64,000 nt of DNA from Arthrobacter sp. 18067 (GTDB taxonomy: Bacteria; Actinomycetota; Actinomycetes; Actinomycetales; Micrococcaceae). Below the pieces are notes generated by a model. That model saw only the letters and a list, made by a program, of their open reading frames with translations, searched no databases and was not told where the DNA came from. Positions 8,553 to 17,250 of this stretch are shown one piece after another (within the stretch, counting starts at the first letter, position 1; every line of letters starts with the position of its first letter). The stretch spans positions 1 to 64,000 of the forward strand of contig NZ_CACSJJ010000009.1 of the NCBI RefSeq assembly GCF_902706295.1, read 5' to 3'. The position numbers were made by a program, and so were the translations under genes.

Positions 8553-9149
8553 TTAAGTCGTCGAGTCCGAATCTGCCGGGAGGCCTCGGGCCGTGGCAAA
8601 GGCAACGCCCTCCAGGAAGGCCTTCGCACGCTGGGTCTCGGGATAAGCCTCAACGAGCCGCCAGAAGTCGGCGTTGTGCCCAGCCACCAGCAAGTGCGCG
8701 AGCTCGTGCACCAGGACGTAGTCGATGACCCATTGCGGCATGGACTGAAGCTTGTTCGAGAGCCTGATGGTGCCATCCGCCGGAGTAGCCGAACCCCAGC
8801 GCGAGTTCTGGTTGCTGACCCAACGTACCGACGTCGGAACAGCCCGGCCGCCCAAGTATGTCCGCGAAAGGTGGGCGGCGTGCTCAGCCAATACCTCATC
8901 GGTGGCCGGACGGCGCTTGCCCCGGCCAGATCTTTGCTCGCCCTGTTTCTTCAACTTGGCCAGCATGCGGTGGACCCATTCCCGTTCCTGGGATTTGGTA
9001 AAGCTGGCCGGGATGGCCACAACAGCCTTGCCGTCTTCCCAGAAGGCTGCAACGGTCCTGCGCCGCCTGGCCGAACGACGCACGACTACTGGAGCACCGT
9101 CGTCGGTGACCAGTGGAATTTCTGCCGACCCGGCCGGTGGGCGCGGCAT
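8553..9149 (-). CDS. YgjP-like (DUF45) zinc metallopeptidase
   Basis: A 198-residue protein of the YgjP/DUF45 family (COG1451). The zinc motif HELAHLLVAGHNADFW starts at His148, giving HExxH plus a downstream His and the FW ending usual for this family. The fold belongs to the same peptidase clan as SprT and the WLM/Wss1 proteases, some of which digest DNA-protein crosslinks; that link is family-level knowledge, not evidence of activity here. The N-terminal half has the conserved RRS-R-R-TV strand pattern (VVVRRSARRRRTVAAFW). Its ATG shares one base with the stop of uvrD2 (TGATG), so translation is coupled, and it closes the nudC-uvrD2 operon before a terminator. Confidence 0.9.
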   Translation of the reverse strand: MPRPPAGSAEIPLVTDDGAPVVVRRSARRRRTVAAFWEDGKAVVAIPASFTKSQEREWVHRMLAKLKKQGEQRSGRGKRRPATDEVLAEHAAHLSRTYLGGRAVPTSVRWVSNQNSRWGSATPADGTIRLSNKLQSMPQWVIDYVLVHELAHLLVAGHNADFWRLVEAYPETQRAKAFLEGVAFATARGLPADSDSTT

Positions 9150-11281
9150 CAGAGGTCGCTGCTCTCAGCCAGGACGGCCAGGACTGCTTCGCCGTACCGT
9201 TCAAGTTTTGACGGTCCAATTCCAGCAAGGCCTGCCAGTTCCTCAAGGGAGGATGGCTTGGCCTCTGCGATCGCCGTGAGGGTGGCATCCGTGAAGACGA
9301 CATACGCCGGGACATCGGCGGACTTCGCTTCATCCTTGCGCCACTGCCTCAACGCATCAAACGTTTGTTCCTCGTATGACGGGGGGCACTGGTTACAGCG
9401 CCCGACCTTGCGTTCGGCTCCGCTGGCGAGCATGCTTCCGCACACCCTGCATGACGCCGGTGCAGCAGCTTTACGGCGCGTGGGACCTGTCTTGCTGCGG
9501 GCGTTGGCCGATGCCACGGAATTTGGGCGAAGTCCGTCAAGGAACCGCGAGGGTTTGCGGTTTGCGCGGCCACCCGGCGTCCGGGCCGTGGACCAGGACA
9601 AATTGAGGTGCTCCCGTGCCCGGGTAATCCCGACATAGAGCAAGCGGCGTTCTTCATCCACGTCCTCAGGAGTGTCCGCAAAGGATATGGGCATGAGGCC
9701 TTCGCTGAGGCCCACCAGGAACACCGCATCCCATTCCAAGCCCTTGGCAGCGTGGAGGGAAGCCAGAGTGACACCCTGGACGGTGGGTGCATGTTGTGCC
9801 ACCGAGCGTTCCTGGAGTTCATTGACGAATTCGGCCAAAGTGAAGGACTCCCCACGGCTGATGGCAAGTTCGTCCGCCAACGCGACCAAGGCAGCCAAGG
9901 ATTCCCAGCGCTCCCGGAGGGCTCCCCCGCTGTGCGGTGCGGCATCCGTGTAGCCAAGCGATGCGACGATGTCCCGAACAATCTGTCCCAGTGCTTCTTG
10001 GGGCCCCTCGGCCACTGCCCTGGTTGCGGCCCTCAGCTGGAGGATGGCATCGCGGACTTCCTTACGCGCGAAGAACCGCTCGCCTCCCCGCAACTGGTAG
10101 CCGATGCCCGCTGAAGCGAGGGCTTGTTCGTAGGCCTCCGACTGTCCATTCGTGCGGAAAAGGATTGCGATCTCGCTGGCTTTGATTCCGGTGTTGAGCA
10201 GTTCCTGGATCCGGCCTGCCACCACAGCGGCCTCTGCTTCGTCGTCCGGGCATTCCATGAAACGCGGCTCCGGACCGGCTTGCCGCTGTGCGACGAGCTT
10301 GAGCGGCGGCGCCCACGCGGCATCGGCCACAGGTCCACCGCTTCGCCGGGAACCGAGAAGCTCGTTGGCCAACTTCACCACTTGCGGGGTGGACCGGTAA
10401 TCGCGAATCAGTTTGACGACGGTTGCCCCAGGGAACTGGGCTTTGAAGCCTAGCAGGTGCTTGGGTGAAGCTCCGGTAAAGGAGTAGATCGTTTGGCTCG
10501 CATCGCCTACCACGCACAGCTCGTTGCGGCCGCCGAGCCACAAATCCAAGAGACGCTGTTGCAGCGGCGACACATCCTGGTACTCGTCCACCACGAAATG
10601 GCGGTACTGTTCGCGGACCGTTGCCGCCACTTTCGGATCCTCTTGGAGAATGCCCACCGTGATCAGGAGGACGTCTTCGAAGTCGATGACGTTGCGATCT
10701 GTCTTGATGTCCTCATATGCCTGGAACACCCTGGACACTGCCGTGAGGTCAAAGCCGCCAGGCGTTCCACGGTCCTGGGCGTTCTCGAGGTAGTTGGCCG
10801 GCGTCAGCATGGACACTTTGGCCCATTCAATTTCGGCGGCCAGGTCCCTGATGGTCGCACGATCAGTACTGAGCCGTAGCCTGCGCGAGGCTTCTGCGAT
10901 CATGTTGGCTTTGTGGTCCAACAGGTTCGGCAAAGTACCGCCGATGGCCTGCGGCCAGAAGAACTGCAACTGCCTCAGGGCAGCTGCGTGGAAGGTACGG
11001 GCTTGGACGTTTGCCACCCCGAGGTCGCGAAGCCGGCTGCGCATTTCGGCCGCGGCCCGCGCCGTAAATGTCACTGCAAGCAGGCGCTGCGGGCTGTAAA
11101 CGCCGGAGTGGACTCCATAGGCAATGCGGTGGGTGATGGCACGCGTTTTCCCCGTGCCAGCACCCGCGAGGACGCACATCGGCCCCGTCAGGGTACTTGC
11201 TACTTCCCGCTGTTCGTCATCCAAGCCGCCGAGGATGCGTTCCTCAAGTGAACCGCCGGCGTCGAAAATGTCTTCGGTCAC
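9149..11281 (-). CDS. uvrD2: UvrD2-type superfamily 1 DNA helicase with HRDC domain
   Basis: A 710-residue 3'-5' SF1A helicase. Walker A GAGTGKT is at residues 40-46 and motif II is VDEYQD. Helicase motifs continue to VGITRAREHL near residue 560. After a linker come a four-cysteine motif (CRVC and CNQC) and a C-terminal HRDC domain at about residues 630-700. The Cys4 plus HRDC layout is that of mycobacterial UvrD2 rather than UvrD1/PcrA. The start is GTG at 11281, giving a 4-nt GTGA overlap with the nudC stop; an upstream ATG would intrude further into nudC. It is the middle gene of nudC-uvrD2-ygjP. Likely role: unwinding in replication or repair. Confidence 0.94.
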   Translation of the reverse strand: MTEDIFDAGGSLEERILGGLDDEQREVASTLTGPMCVLAGAGTGKTRAITHRIAYGVHSGVYSPQRLLAVTFTARAAAEMRSRLRDLGVANVQARTFHAAALRQLQFFWPQAIGGTLPNLLDHKANMIAEASRRLRLSTDRATIRDLAAEIEWAKVSMLTPANYLENAQDRGTPGGFDLTAVSRVFQAYEDIKTDRNVIDFEDVLLITVGILQEDPKVAATVREQYRHFVVDEYQDVSPLQQRLLDLWLGGRNELCVVGDASQTIYSFTGASPKHLLGFKAQFPGATVVKLIRDYRSTPQVVKLANELLGSRRSGGPVADAAWAPPLKLVAQRQAGPEPRFMECPDDEAEAAVVAGRIQELLNTGIKASEIAILFRTNGQSEAYEQALASAGIGYQLRGGERFFARKEVRDAILQLRAATRAVAEGPQEALGQIVRDIVASLGYTDAAPHSGGALRERWESLAALVALADELAISRGESFTLAEFVNELQERSVAQHAPTVQGVTLASLHAAKGLEWDAVFLVGLSEGLMPISFADTPEDVDEERRLLYVGITRAREHLNLSWSTARTPGGRANRKPSRFLDGLRPNSVASANARSKTGPTRRKAAAPASCRVCGSMLASGAERKVGRCNQCPPSYEEQTFDALRQWRKDEAKSADVPAYVVFTDATLTAIAEAKPSSLEELAGLAGIGPSKLERYGEAVLAVLAESSDL

Positions 11282-12267
11282 GGCTGAAAGTCTTCGATGA
11301 CGCCGCCGTACCAATGTTCAATCAGTGAACGCGCAATGGACAGGCGCGTGGAGATGGTGATCTCGCCGTTGGAGACTGCTTCCTGAAGCTCTTCGCGGCT
11401 GAACCAGCGCGCCCTGGTGACTTCAACGCCGTCCGGCCTGGCAACCGTGTCTTCTGTGACGGCGGTGAAGCCCAACATGAGTGAGGCAGGGAACGGCCAG
11501 GATTGCGAACCGAGATACTGGCATGCCGATACACGGACGCCCACTTCTTCGCCGATTTCACGGACAACAGCCTGCTCCAGCGATTCACCGGGCTCAACAA
11601 AGCCGGCAAGCGTGGAATAGTTCCTGGCGTCTGTGGGACCGCCGCCGCCCAGAAGGATGCGGCCGTCAGGTCCAACAACCGTGACGATAATTGCAGGGTC
11701 GGTTCGCGGATAGTGCTCGGAATTGTCCCGGGGACAACGGCGCACCCACCCCCCGGCCTCGACGTCCGTGGGATTGCCGCACTGAGGGCAATGCGTGTGT
11801 GTCGCGTGCCAGTTGGAGATTGCGCTGGCCTCGATGAACAAGGCGGTGTCATTGGCGTCCAAACGCGCCGCGACATCCCGGAAGCCAGCCCAATGGGCGT
11901 CCGCAGGCACCGTCGCGGTGCCCGGTGACGGAGGTTCAGCAACCGTGAAAAGCAGAACGGACGTGCCTTCCGGCAAAGAAGAAGGTCCCAAAGTAGTGCC
12001 CAGATAAATGGCCGCGGCAGCACCGCCGTCGGCTCCTTTGAGGGCGTTCCACAGCGGCGTGGCATCCCCGAACCAGAGCCCATCGGCAGTCACCAGCGCC
12101 TTACGTTGGGAGATCACCATGGCCTTTGCCGTCCCGGAGGCAATGAGATCTTCCACCATGCCGGGCTTCATTCGGACCCCGGAGCCGCGATCCACCATGG
12201 CAGGGCGCACTGGAAGAACAGTGTCCATCAGGTGGTTGGCCAGCGCCCGCGACTCCGTATAACTCAT
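11278..12267 (-). CDS. nudC: NAD(+) diphosphatase (Nudix hydrolase) NudC
   Basis: A 329-residue NudC that hydrolyses NAD(H) to NMN and AMP and, in studied bacteria, removes NAD caps from RNA. A zinc ribbon is visible as CPQCG, then CPRDN in the middle of the protein, followed by the conserved HYPRTDPAIIV. The Nudix box is GFVEPGESLEQAVVREIGEE. The NudC-specific motif SQPWPFPxS appears as SQSWPFPAS, one substitution from consensus. I chose the ATG at 12267: a TACGGT -10 element ends 6 nt upstream, so the mRNA is probably leaderless. An ATG 12 codons further up would overlap the promoter. First gene of an overlapping operon with uvrD2 and ygjP. Confidence 0.94.
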   Translation of the reverse strand: MSYTESRALANHLMDTVLPVRPAMVDRGSGVRMKPGMVEDLIASGTAKAMVISQRKALVTADGLWFGDATPLWNALKGADGGAAAAIYLGTTLGPSSLPEGTSVLLFTVAEPPSPGTATVPADAHWAGFRDVAARLDANDTALFIEASAISNWHATHTHCPQCGNPTDVEAGGWVRRCPRDNSEHYPRTDPAIIVTVVGPDGRILLGGGGPTDARNYSTLAGFVEPGESLEQAVVREIGEEVGVRVSACQYLGSQSWPFPASLMLGFTAVTEDTVARPDGVEVTRARWFSREELQEAVSNGEITISTRLSIARSLIEHWYGGVIEDFQP

Positions 12268-12273
12268 GTATCT

Positions 12274-12279
12274 ACCGTA
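12274..12279 (-). promoter_or_regulatory. -10 element of nudC-uvrD2-ygjP (leaderless)
   Basis: TACGGT on the minus strand, 6 nt before the nudC ATG, so transcription should begin at or next to the start codon. No clear -35 hexamer is seen. Confidence 0.6.
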
Positions 12280-12425
12280 CTGACTCGTACCGACAAAAAA
12301 CATTTGGAAGGGCCCCGCCCTGTGGATGCGTCATTACCGGACTGCCAGGGAGGCGAAATTGCCTTGTTTTGCTGTGGATCTGAAGACTCGCCGCACTGCA
12401 TCATGGCCACAGGGCACACTCAATC

Positions 12426-12431
12426 TACCGT
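12426..12431 (+). promoter_or_regulatory. -10 element of the kinase gene (leaderless)
   Basis: TACCGT, 7 nt before the GTG at 12439. It decides between the possible starts of this gene. Confidence 0.5.
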
Positions 12432-12438
12432 GGAGAAC

Positions 12439-13716
12439 GTGAGAAGAACACCGCTCGAACTGGCCGCCATAGCAACTGCGGCGGTGCCTGGCCTGGCGCC
12501 GACGGCTACAGCCTTTTCCCCCGACGACGACGCCGATTTCGACTCGGCGCTGCTGCTCGACTCGGAAGGCAAGCGCTGGCGGGTCCGTTGCCCACGCCAT
12601 CCGGAAGCCAGCACGCGGCTGGAGACCGAGTTCATGGTGCTGCGTGCCTTCGCACCTGCCATCCGTGCCGAGCTGCCCTTCCACGTGCCAACCATCGCCG
12701 GCACTGTGCGTCAAGGCGCCCTCACCACGTTTGTCTACGCGCACTTGCAGGGCTCGATGCTGTCCATCGAAGAACTCTCCGCAGGCAGCCCCGCCCTGGC
12801 TCAGGAGATCGGGGCAGCCCTTGCCGCCATTCACGACCTCCCGTTGACCCTTGTGACCAACGCGGACCTGCCGAGTTACTCTGCCAATGAATTCCGGCAG
12901 CGCAAACTCAATGAACTGGACCAAGCGGCAACCACCGGGAAGATCCCGGCCACTCTCCTCCGTCGTTGGGAACACGCCCTCGAAGACGTTGCCCTCTGGC
13001 GGTTCAATACATCCGTGGTCCACGGGGATCTCCATGAAGACAACCTCATGGTGCAGGATGACTCCGTAACTGCCTTGACGGGGTGGACCGACCTCCGGAT
13101 TGGTGATCCTGCGGACGACTTCGCGTGGCTTGTTGCGTCCAATGAGGCCACGTTCGTTGATGCCGTCCTGGCCCATTACACCCAGGCACGCCGGGAGACC
13201 CCGGATGTCCACCTGCTCCGCCGTGCAGCGCTGCTGGCAGAATTCGCCCTCGCCCAGTACTTGGTCAAGGCCATGGCGGCCGGACACCAGAGCATGACCG
13301 CCGAAGCTGAGTCCATGCTCCAAACACTGGCCGACGACATCGAGGAGCAGGCGCGACGCGAAGAAGAAGCCGCTCAAGCGGCCGAGGAAGAGGCGGCTGT
13401 GCTGCAGGCGCCTGAAACTCCGGCCGGCCAGCAGCTTCCCGTCAGCGTAGCGGCAATTCCCGACGCCGGTCCAACAGTTACGGTGGCGGCCATACCGGCC
13501 GCTACGGCGACGGTTGCGGGGCCTTCCGAGCAGTCTCTTCCGTCCATCCCGGAGGGAAGCGGCGGACCGGAATCAGCCGTCGACACCGGGGACGGTGAAA
13601 GGTCCGCACCATTGGAGGGCCGCGATTCCGCTGACACGGTGGACCCGGATGACACGTCCACGGCCGCGATCAGCGTGGTCAATGTGACACCGCTCCATGC
13701 GGCCGAGAGGTCCTAG
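12439..13716 (+). CDS. Aminoglycoside/macrolide phosphotransferase-fold kinase
   Basis: A 425-residue protein with an APH-type kinase fold. The catalytic loop VVHGDLHEDNLM puts the base at Asp197 and a metal-binding Asn at 202. The second metal-binding segment GDPADDFAWL follows, as in macrolide 2'-phosphotransferases. After residue about 300 come an Ala/Glu-rich helix and a Pro/Val/Ala/Thr tail of about 90 residues that is probably disordered. The start GTG at 12439 is chosen because a -10 hexamer lies 7 nt upstream and VRRTPLELAA fits the family start; ATG 12403 and GTG 12430 are in frame too. The substrate is unknown: this is a chromosomal core-type homologue, and resistance should not be inferred. 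It converges on adnB with only 21 nt between them and no hairpin. Confidence 0.85.
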   Translation: MRRTPLELAAIATAAVPGLAPTATAFSPDDDADFDSALLLDSEGKRWRVRCPRHPEASTRLETEFMVLRAFAPAIRAELPFHVPTIAGTVRQGALTTFVYAHLQGSMLSIEELSAGSPALAQEIGAALAAIHDLPLTLVTNADLPSYSANEFRQRKLNELDQAATTGKIPATLLRRWEHALEDVALWRFNTSVVHGDLHEDNLMVQDDSVTALTGWTDLRIGDPADDFAWLVASNEATFVDAVLAHYTQARRETPDVHLLRRAALLAEFALAQYLVKAMAAGHQSMTAEAESMLQTLADDIEEQARREEEAAQAAEEEAAVLQAPETPAGQQLPVSVAAIPDAGPTVTVAAIPAATATVAGPSEQSLPSIPEGSGGPESAVDTGDGERSAPLEGRDSADTVDPDDTSTAAISVVNVTPLHAAERS

Positions 13717-13737
13717 CTTTAACGGCGGTCCAGCCCT

Positions 13738-16700
13738 CTATCCGGCACTCTCCAACGCCCTCGCGACAATCTGCTCCAGTTCTTCGGCGCTGCCCAAGTC
13801 GTGCGGCCGCACCACTGAGTCGTCCGCGACGTAGTAGAACGCAGCACTGACGTCTTCAAGGGGCACGCCCTTGAGCCGGGCCCAAGCGAGCCGGTATACA
13901 GCCAGCTGTACCGCCCGGGTCGCCAACTGCTGACCCGCTGGACGTCGTCCGGTCTTCCAGTCGATGAGCTGCCAGCGTCCATCGGCGTCACGGAACACTG
14001 CATCGATGCGTCCACGGACTACGACGTCGCCAATCCGGGTTTCCACCGGCACTTCGACGAATGCGGGCGCGCGCTGTGCCCACTCGGACTGTTTGAAGGC
14101 CGCCACCATGTCCTCCAAGCCGTATGCCTCGTCGATGTGGGAGTCCGAGCCTGGCGCCTCGTCGAGGTCGAGCATGCCCGTGGTCCCGAAGTACTCCTCA
14201 ACCCACGCATGGAAGGCCGTACCTTTGCGGGCTGAAATGCCGGGTTCGCGGGGAACCGGCCTGCGGAGTTGGCTAAGGACGGCAGCCGGGTCGGCACCGA
14301 GGTCCACGAAAAGCGAGGCCGAAATGTGGCTCGGCAGGTGAACATCCTGAACTGACTTACGTTGCTGTTGGCGGTCCAGCAGGAGTTCTGCCTCCTGGGA
14401 CCATTTACGGGCAGGGCCACTAAGCTCCGGGGAGGGTGCCTGGCCCAGGGCATCACCGATGTACGCACGGACCCTTGCCGCCGCTTGATCCATGGCCAGC
14501 CTGCGCCCTGGGACCAACCTGAGGCGGGCGCCGCTCCGGGGATCCGAAGGACCTTCGAGGGGATCATACGGGAAGCCGGCGACCTCAAGCGCTGCGGTCA
14601 GAGGGCTCTCCTCGGGGAGTGCTTCCTCGGCTACAGATTCCGGATGGACCACTGCACAGCCGGGCGCGTGGGAGCAGCTGGCACCGCTCTCGGGGTCGAC
14701 TCCGGCAAGCGGGGCCAGCTCGGAGAGGAAGGCAGACATACCGGCCATGCCTGAGCGGGAGCCGTTCCAGGCCGCGCTGGAGACCCACAAGACGAATTTC
14801 GCCCGTGTGTAGGCGACATAGGCGAGCCTCCGTTCCTCGGCCTCGCCATGATGCTGGACTTCGGACTTGAAATCCTTCTCCGCGTCCAGCCACCCTTTTT
14901 GGTCAGGCTGGTCGAGGTCCCACTGGGGGAGGTCGGCGCGGTCACCCCGCAAAGGCCACGGCAACGCAGCGGCTCCGCTGCTCCATCGCGAATCCCTGCT
15001 GCTGGGGAACGAACCTGCGTTGAGGCCGGGGACGAAGACAACGTCCCATTCCAAACCCTTGGAGGCGTGCACCGTCAGCAATTGCACGGCCTCCCGGTTG
15101 GTTTCGACGGGTGCAACGTCCAGGCCGCCCTCCTCGGAGGCCGCAGCCTCGAGCCACGACAAGAATGCCAAGAGATCGATGCGCTGGGATGTCTGAAGGA
15201 ATCCGGCCGCGGCATCTTGAAAGGCGTCAAGGTTCCGGCGCGCCTGGTGAATGCTGATTCCAGGCTTTGCCGCTACTTCAATGTCCAGGAGCATTGCGCG
15301 TTCCACCTCGCCGAGGAGAGTCGTGAGGTCGTCCCCGATGTAGCTCCTCAGGGAACGAAGTTCCGAGGCAAGTCTGCTCAGCCGCTCCAAGGCAGCAGCA
15401 CTCAAGCTCCTCCCGTGCCCGGACGTCCAGCCCGCCCTAGGGAGGAAGTCCAGGGCTTCCACGAGGCTGGCGGCATCTGTAATGTCGCTCTCGACCACTA
15501 CCGCCGCCGGTTCCTCGTTGTCATCTGTGGTTTCGGAGTGGGCGTCCGGAGCTGAACGGCGACGGGCAAGGAAGCGGGACCAGTCGCTGAACGCCATCAA
15601 GTCTGCCGGGCCAATCCGCCAACGGGCTCCAGCCAGCAGCCTCATCAAGGCATCGGAGCGTCCTGGATCGGCGAGGACGCGCAAGGTGGCCACCAGATCC
15701 ACAATCTCCGGTGTGTCCAGCAAACCGCCAAGGCCCACGATTTCGTAGGCAATTCCCTGCAACTCAAACTCCCGGCGAAGGCACTCCATCTGCGCGCGCC
15801 TGCGGCACAGGACCGCCATGGTTGGCTTGACTGGCGTCCCGTCCTTCTCTTGCTCGAAGACCGTGCGCTGATAGCGGCGGACATCCCGGGCTACAACAGC
15901 GGCTTCATCCTCGTCCGTACCGAAACGGCCAATCACGACGCTGCCGTCGACCGCTGCCGGGCTCGGAACCAGCGGAGGGACAGAGACGCTGCCGGCCGTC
16001 CCCCTCTCCCCCGCAGGGCCATCCGATGCTGCTGCTTTGTTCAAGGGCGCTGCGATGGTGTTGGCAGCTTCAAGAATGTGCCGACCGTTCCGCCAGGCAG
16101 TAGTCAGGTACGACGTTGGGGCCACGGAATAGGCCTCAACACTCTCCGTGGGGTCCATGTTCCTGACGGGGAACTCCTGGACAAAATGGAAAAGCTGTCC
16201 GGCCGAGGCACCGCGGAACCCATAGATCGACTGGTTGGGATCACCCACCGCTGTGACGGCGTGTCCATGGCCGAAGAGCCGGGAGAAGAGAACCAGCTGG
16301 GCATGGGATGTGTCCTGGAATTCGTCCAGGAGCACCACTTTGTAGCGGGCCCTCTCCGTTGACGCCGCGAGGGGAATGTCACTCGCAATCCGGGCAGCGA
16401 GCGCCACGAGGTCTCCGAAATCGAGGACTCCGCGCTGCCGCTTCGCTTCCTGGTAGCGCACCACCATGTCTGCCACGCTGGCGCGGGTCCGGAGCATGGC
16501 TGCCAAGTCTGCAGCAGCCTGGGTCGGGTTCTTCTTTGCGCCGGCCACGTAGGGAAGCTGGCCAAAAATTTCTACACGTTCCAGGACCCAATCCCGCACG
16601 GAGCCAGGATCCTGCAGGTGTTCGGCGCACTCCCCGGCAAGTTGAATGACGGCATTGACGAGCGTTGACTTGGCCGCAGTGAAGTGCTCATAGTCGCCGT

Positions 16701-17250
16701 CGTACGCCTCGACAACTTCGCTGGCCAACTGCCAGGATTGTGCCCCGCCCAGCAGGACGACGTCGCGCTCGATGCCCAACCGCAGACCGTAGTCAGACAC
16801 TATGCCGCTTGCATAGGAGTGGTATGTGGAGACCTTGGGTTCAAGGTCGTCAGCACCTACGAGTCCGTCGGGGAACCCGATGGTGCCGTCATCCTCGGCT
16901 GCAACTCGCTGGAGAGTGGCCAGCTTGGTCCGGATCCGGCTGGCCAGTTCCCCTGCGGCCTTGCGCGTAAAGGTCACACCAAGTACTTCCTCCGGACGCA
17001 CCCAGCCGTTGGCCACGAGCCACACCACCCGGTCAGCCATCGTGGCGGTCTTCCCCGACCCGGCTCCGGCAATCACCAAACGCGGTGACAGCGAGGAGGC
17101 GATGATGTCCGACTGTTCGGAGGTGGGATGGTTCCTTTCGCCAAGAATGTCAGCAAGTTCATAGGGTGAAAAGCGGGGCTCCGGAACAGCTGCCACGCCC
17201 TGGGTGCCGGATGGAGCAGCGGCAAAGCCGTCCAAGAGCTCAGTTGTCAT
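13738..17250 (-). CDS. adnB: AdnB subunit of AdnAB helicase-nuclease
   Basis: A 1170-residue UvrD-like helicase with a C-terminal RecB-family nuclease, matching AdnB, the lead motor of the actinobacterial end-resection machine that replaces RecBCD/AddAB. Walker A AGAGSGKT is at residues 60-67, motif II is LLDEFQDTSHAQ, and the later helicase motif VAYTRAKFVLWVSS is present. The nuclease core GRIDAVF, LIDWKTGRRP and QLAVYRLAW lies near residues 1085-1140 and keeps Asp, Asp-x-Lys and Q-x-x-x-Y. The length is close to mycobacterial AdnB. Its ATG overlaps the adnA stop by 4 nt (ATGA). Role: ATP-driven unwinding and single-strand degradation from double-strand breaks, together with AdnA. Confidence 0.95.
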   Translation of the reverse strand: MTTELLDGFAAAPSGTQGVAAVPEPRFSPYELADILGERNHPTSEQSDIIASSLSPRLVIAGAGSGKTATMADRVVWLVANGWVRPEEVLGVTFTRKAAGELASRIRTKLATLQRVAAEDDGTIGFPDGLVGADDLEPKVSTYHSYASGIVSDYGLRLGIERDVVLLGGAQSWQLASEVVEAYDGDYEHFTAAKSTLVNAVIQLAGECAEHLQDPGSVRDWVLERVEIFGQLPYVAGAKKNPTQAAADLAAMLRTRASVADMVVRYQEAKRQRGVLDFGDLVALAARIASDIPLAASTERARYKVVLLDEFQDTSHAQLVLFSRLFGHGHAVTAVGDPNQSIYGFRGASAGQLFHFVQEFPVRNMDPTESVEAYSVAPTSYLTTAWRNGRHILEAANTIAAPLNKAAASDGPAGERGTAGSVSVPPLVPSPAAVDGSVVIGRFGTDEDEAAVVARDVRRYQRTVFEQEKDGTPVKPTMAVLCRRRAQMECLRREFELQGIAYEIVGLGGLLDTPEIVDLVATLRVLADPGRSDALMRLLAGARWRIGPADLMAFSDWSRFLARRRSAPDAHSETTDDNEEPAAVVVESDITDAASLVEALDFLPRAGWTSGHGRSLSAAALERLSRLASELRSLRSYIGDDLTTLLGEVERAMLLDIEVAAKPGISIHQARRNLDAFQDAAAGFLQTSQRIDLLAFLSWLEAAASEEGGLDVAPVETNREAVQLLTVHASKGLEWDVVFVPGLNAGSFPSSRDSRWSSGAAALPWPLRGDRADLPQWDLDQPDQKGWLDAEKDFKSEVQHHGEAEERRLAYVAYTRAKFVLWVSSAAWNGSRSGMAGMSAFLSELAPLAGVDPESGASCSHAPGCAVVHPESVAEEALPEESPLTAALEVAGFPYDPLEGPSDPRSGARLRLVPGRRLAMDQAAARVRAYIGDALGQAPSPELSGPARKWSQEAELLLDRQQQRKSVQDVHLPSHISASLFVDLGADPAAVLSQLRRPVPREPGISARKGTAFHAWVEEYFGTTGMLDLDEAPGSDSHIDEAYGLEDMVAAFKQSEWAQRAPAFVEVPVETRIGDVVVRGRIDAVFRDADGRWQLIDWKTGRRPAGQQLATRAVQLAVYRLAWARLKGVPLEDVSAAFYYVADDSVVRPHDLGSAEELEQIVARALESAG

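Noticed and set aside
12334..13377. A 347-residue frame opposite the kinase gene
   Set aside because: The kinase on the other strand has intact catalytic motifs; this frame has none.
12439..13716. Acquired antibiotic-resistance gene
   Set aside because: No mobile element, no composition shift, core neighbours; the fold alone does not show resistance.
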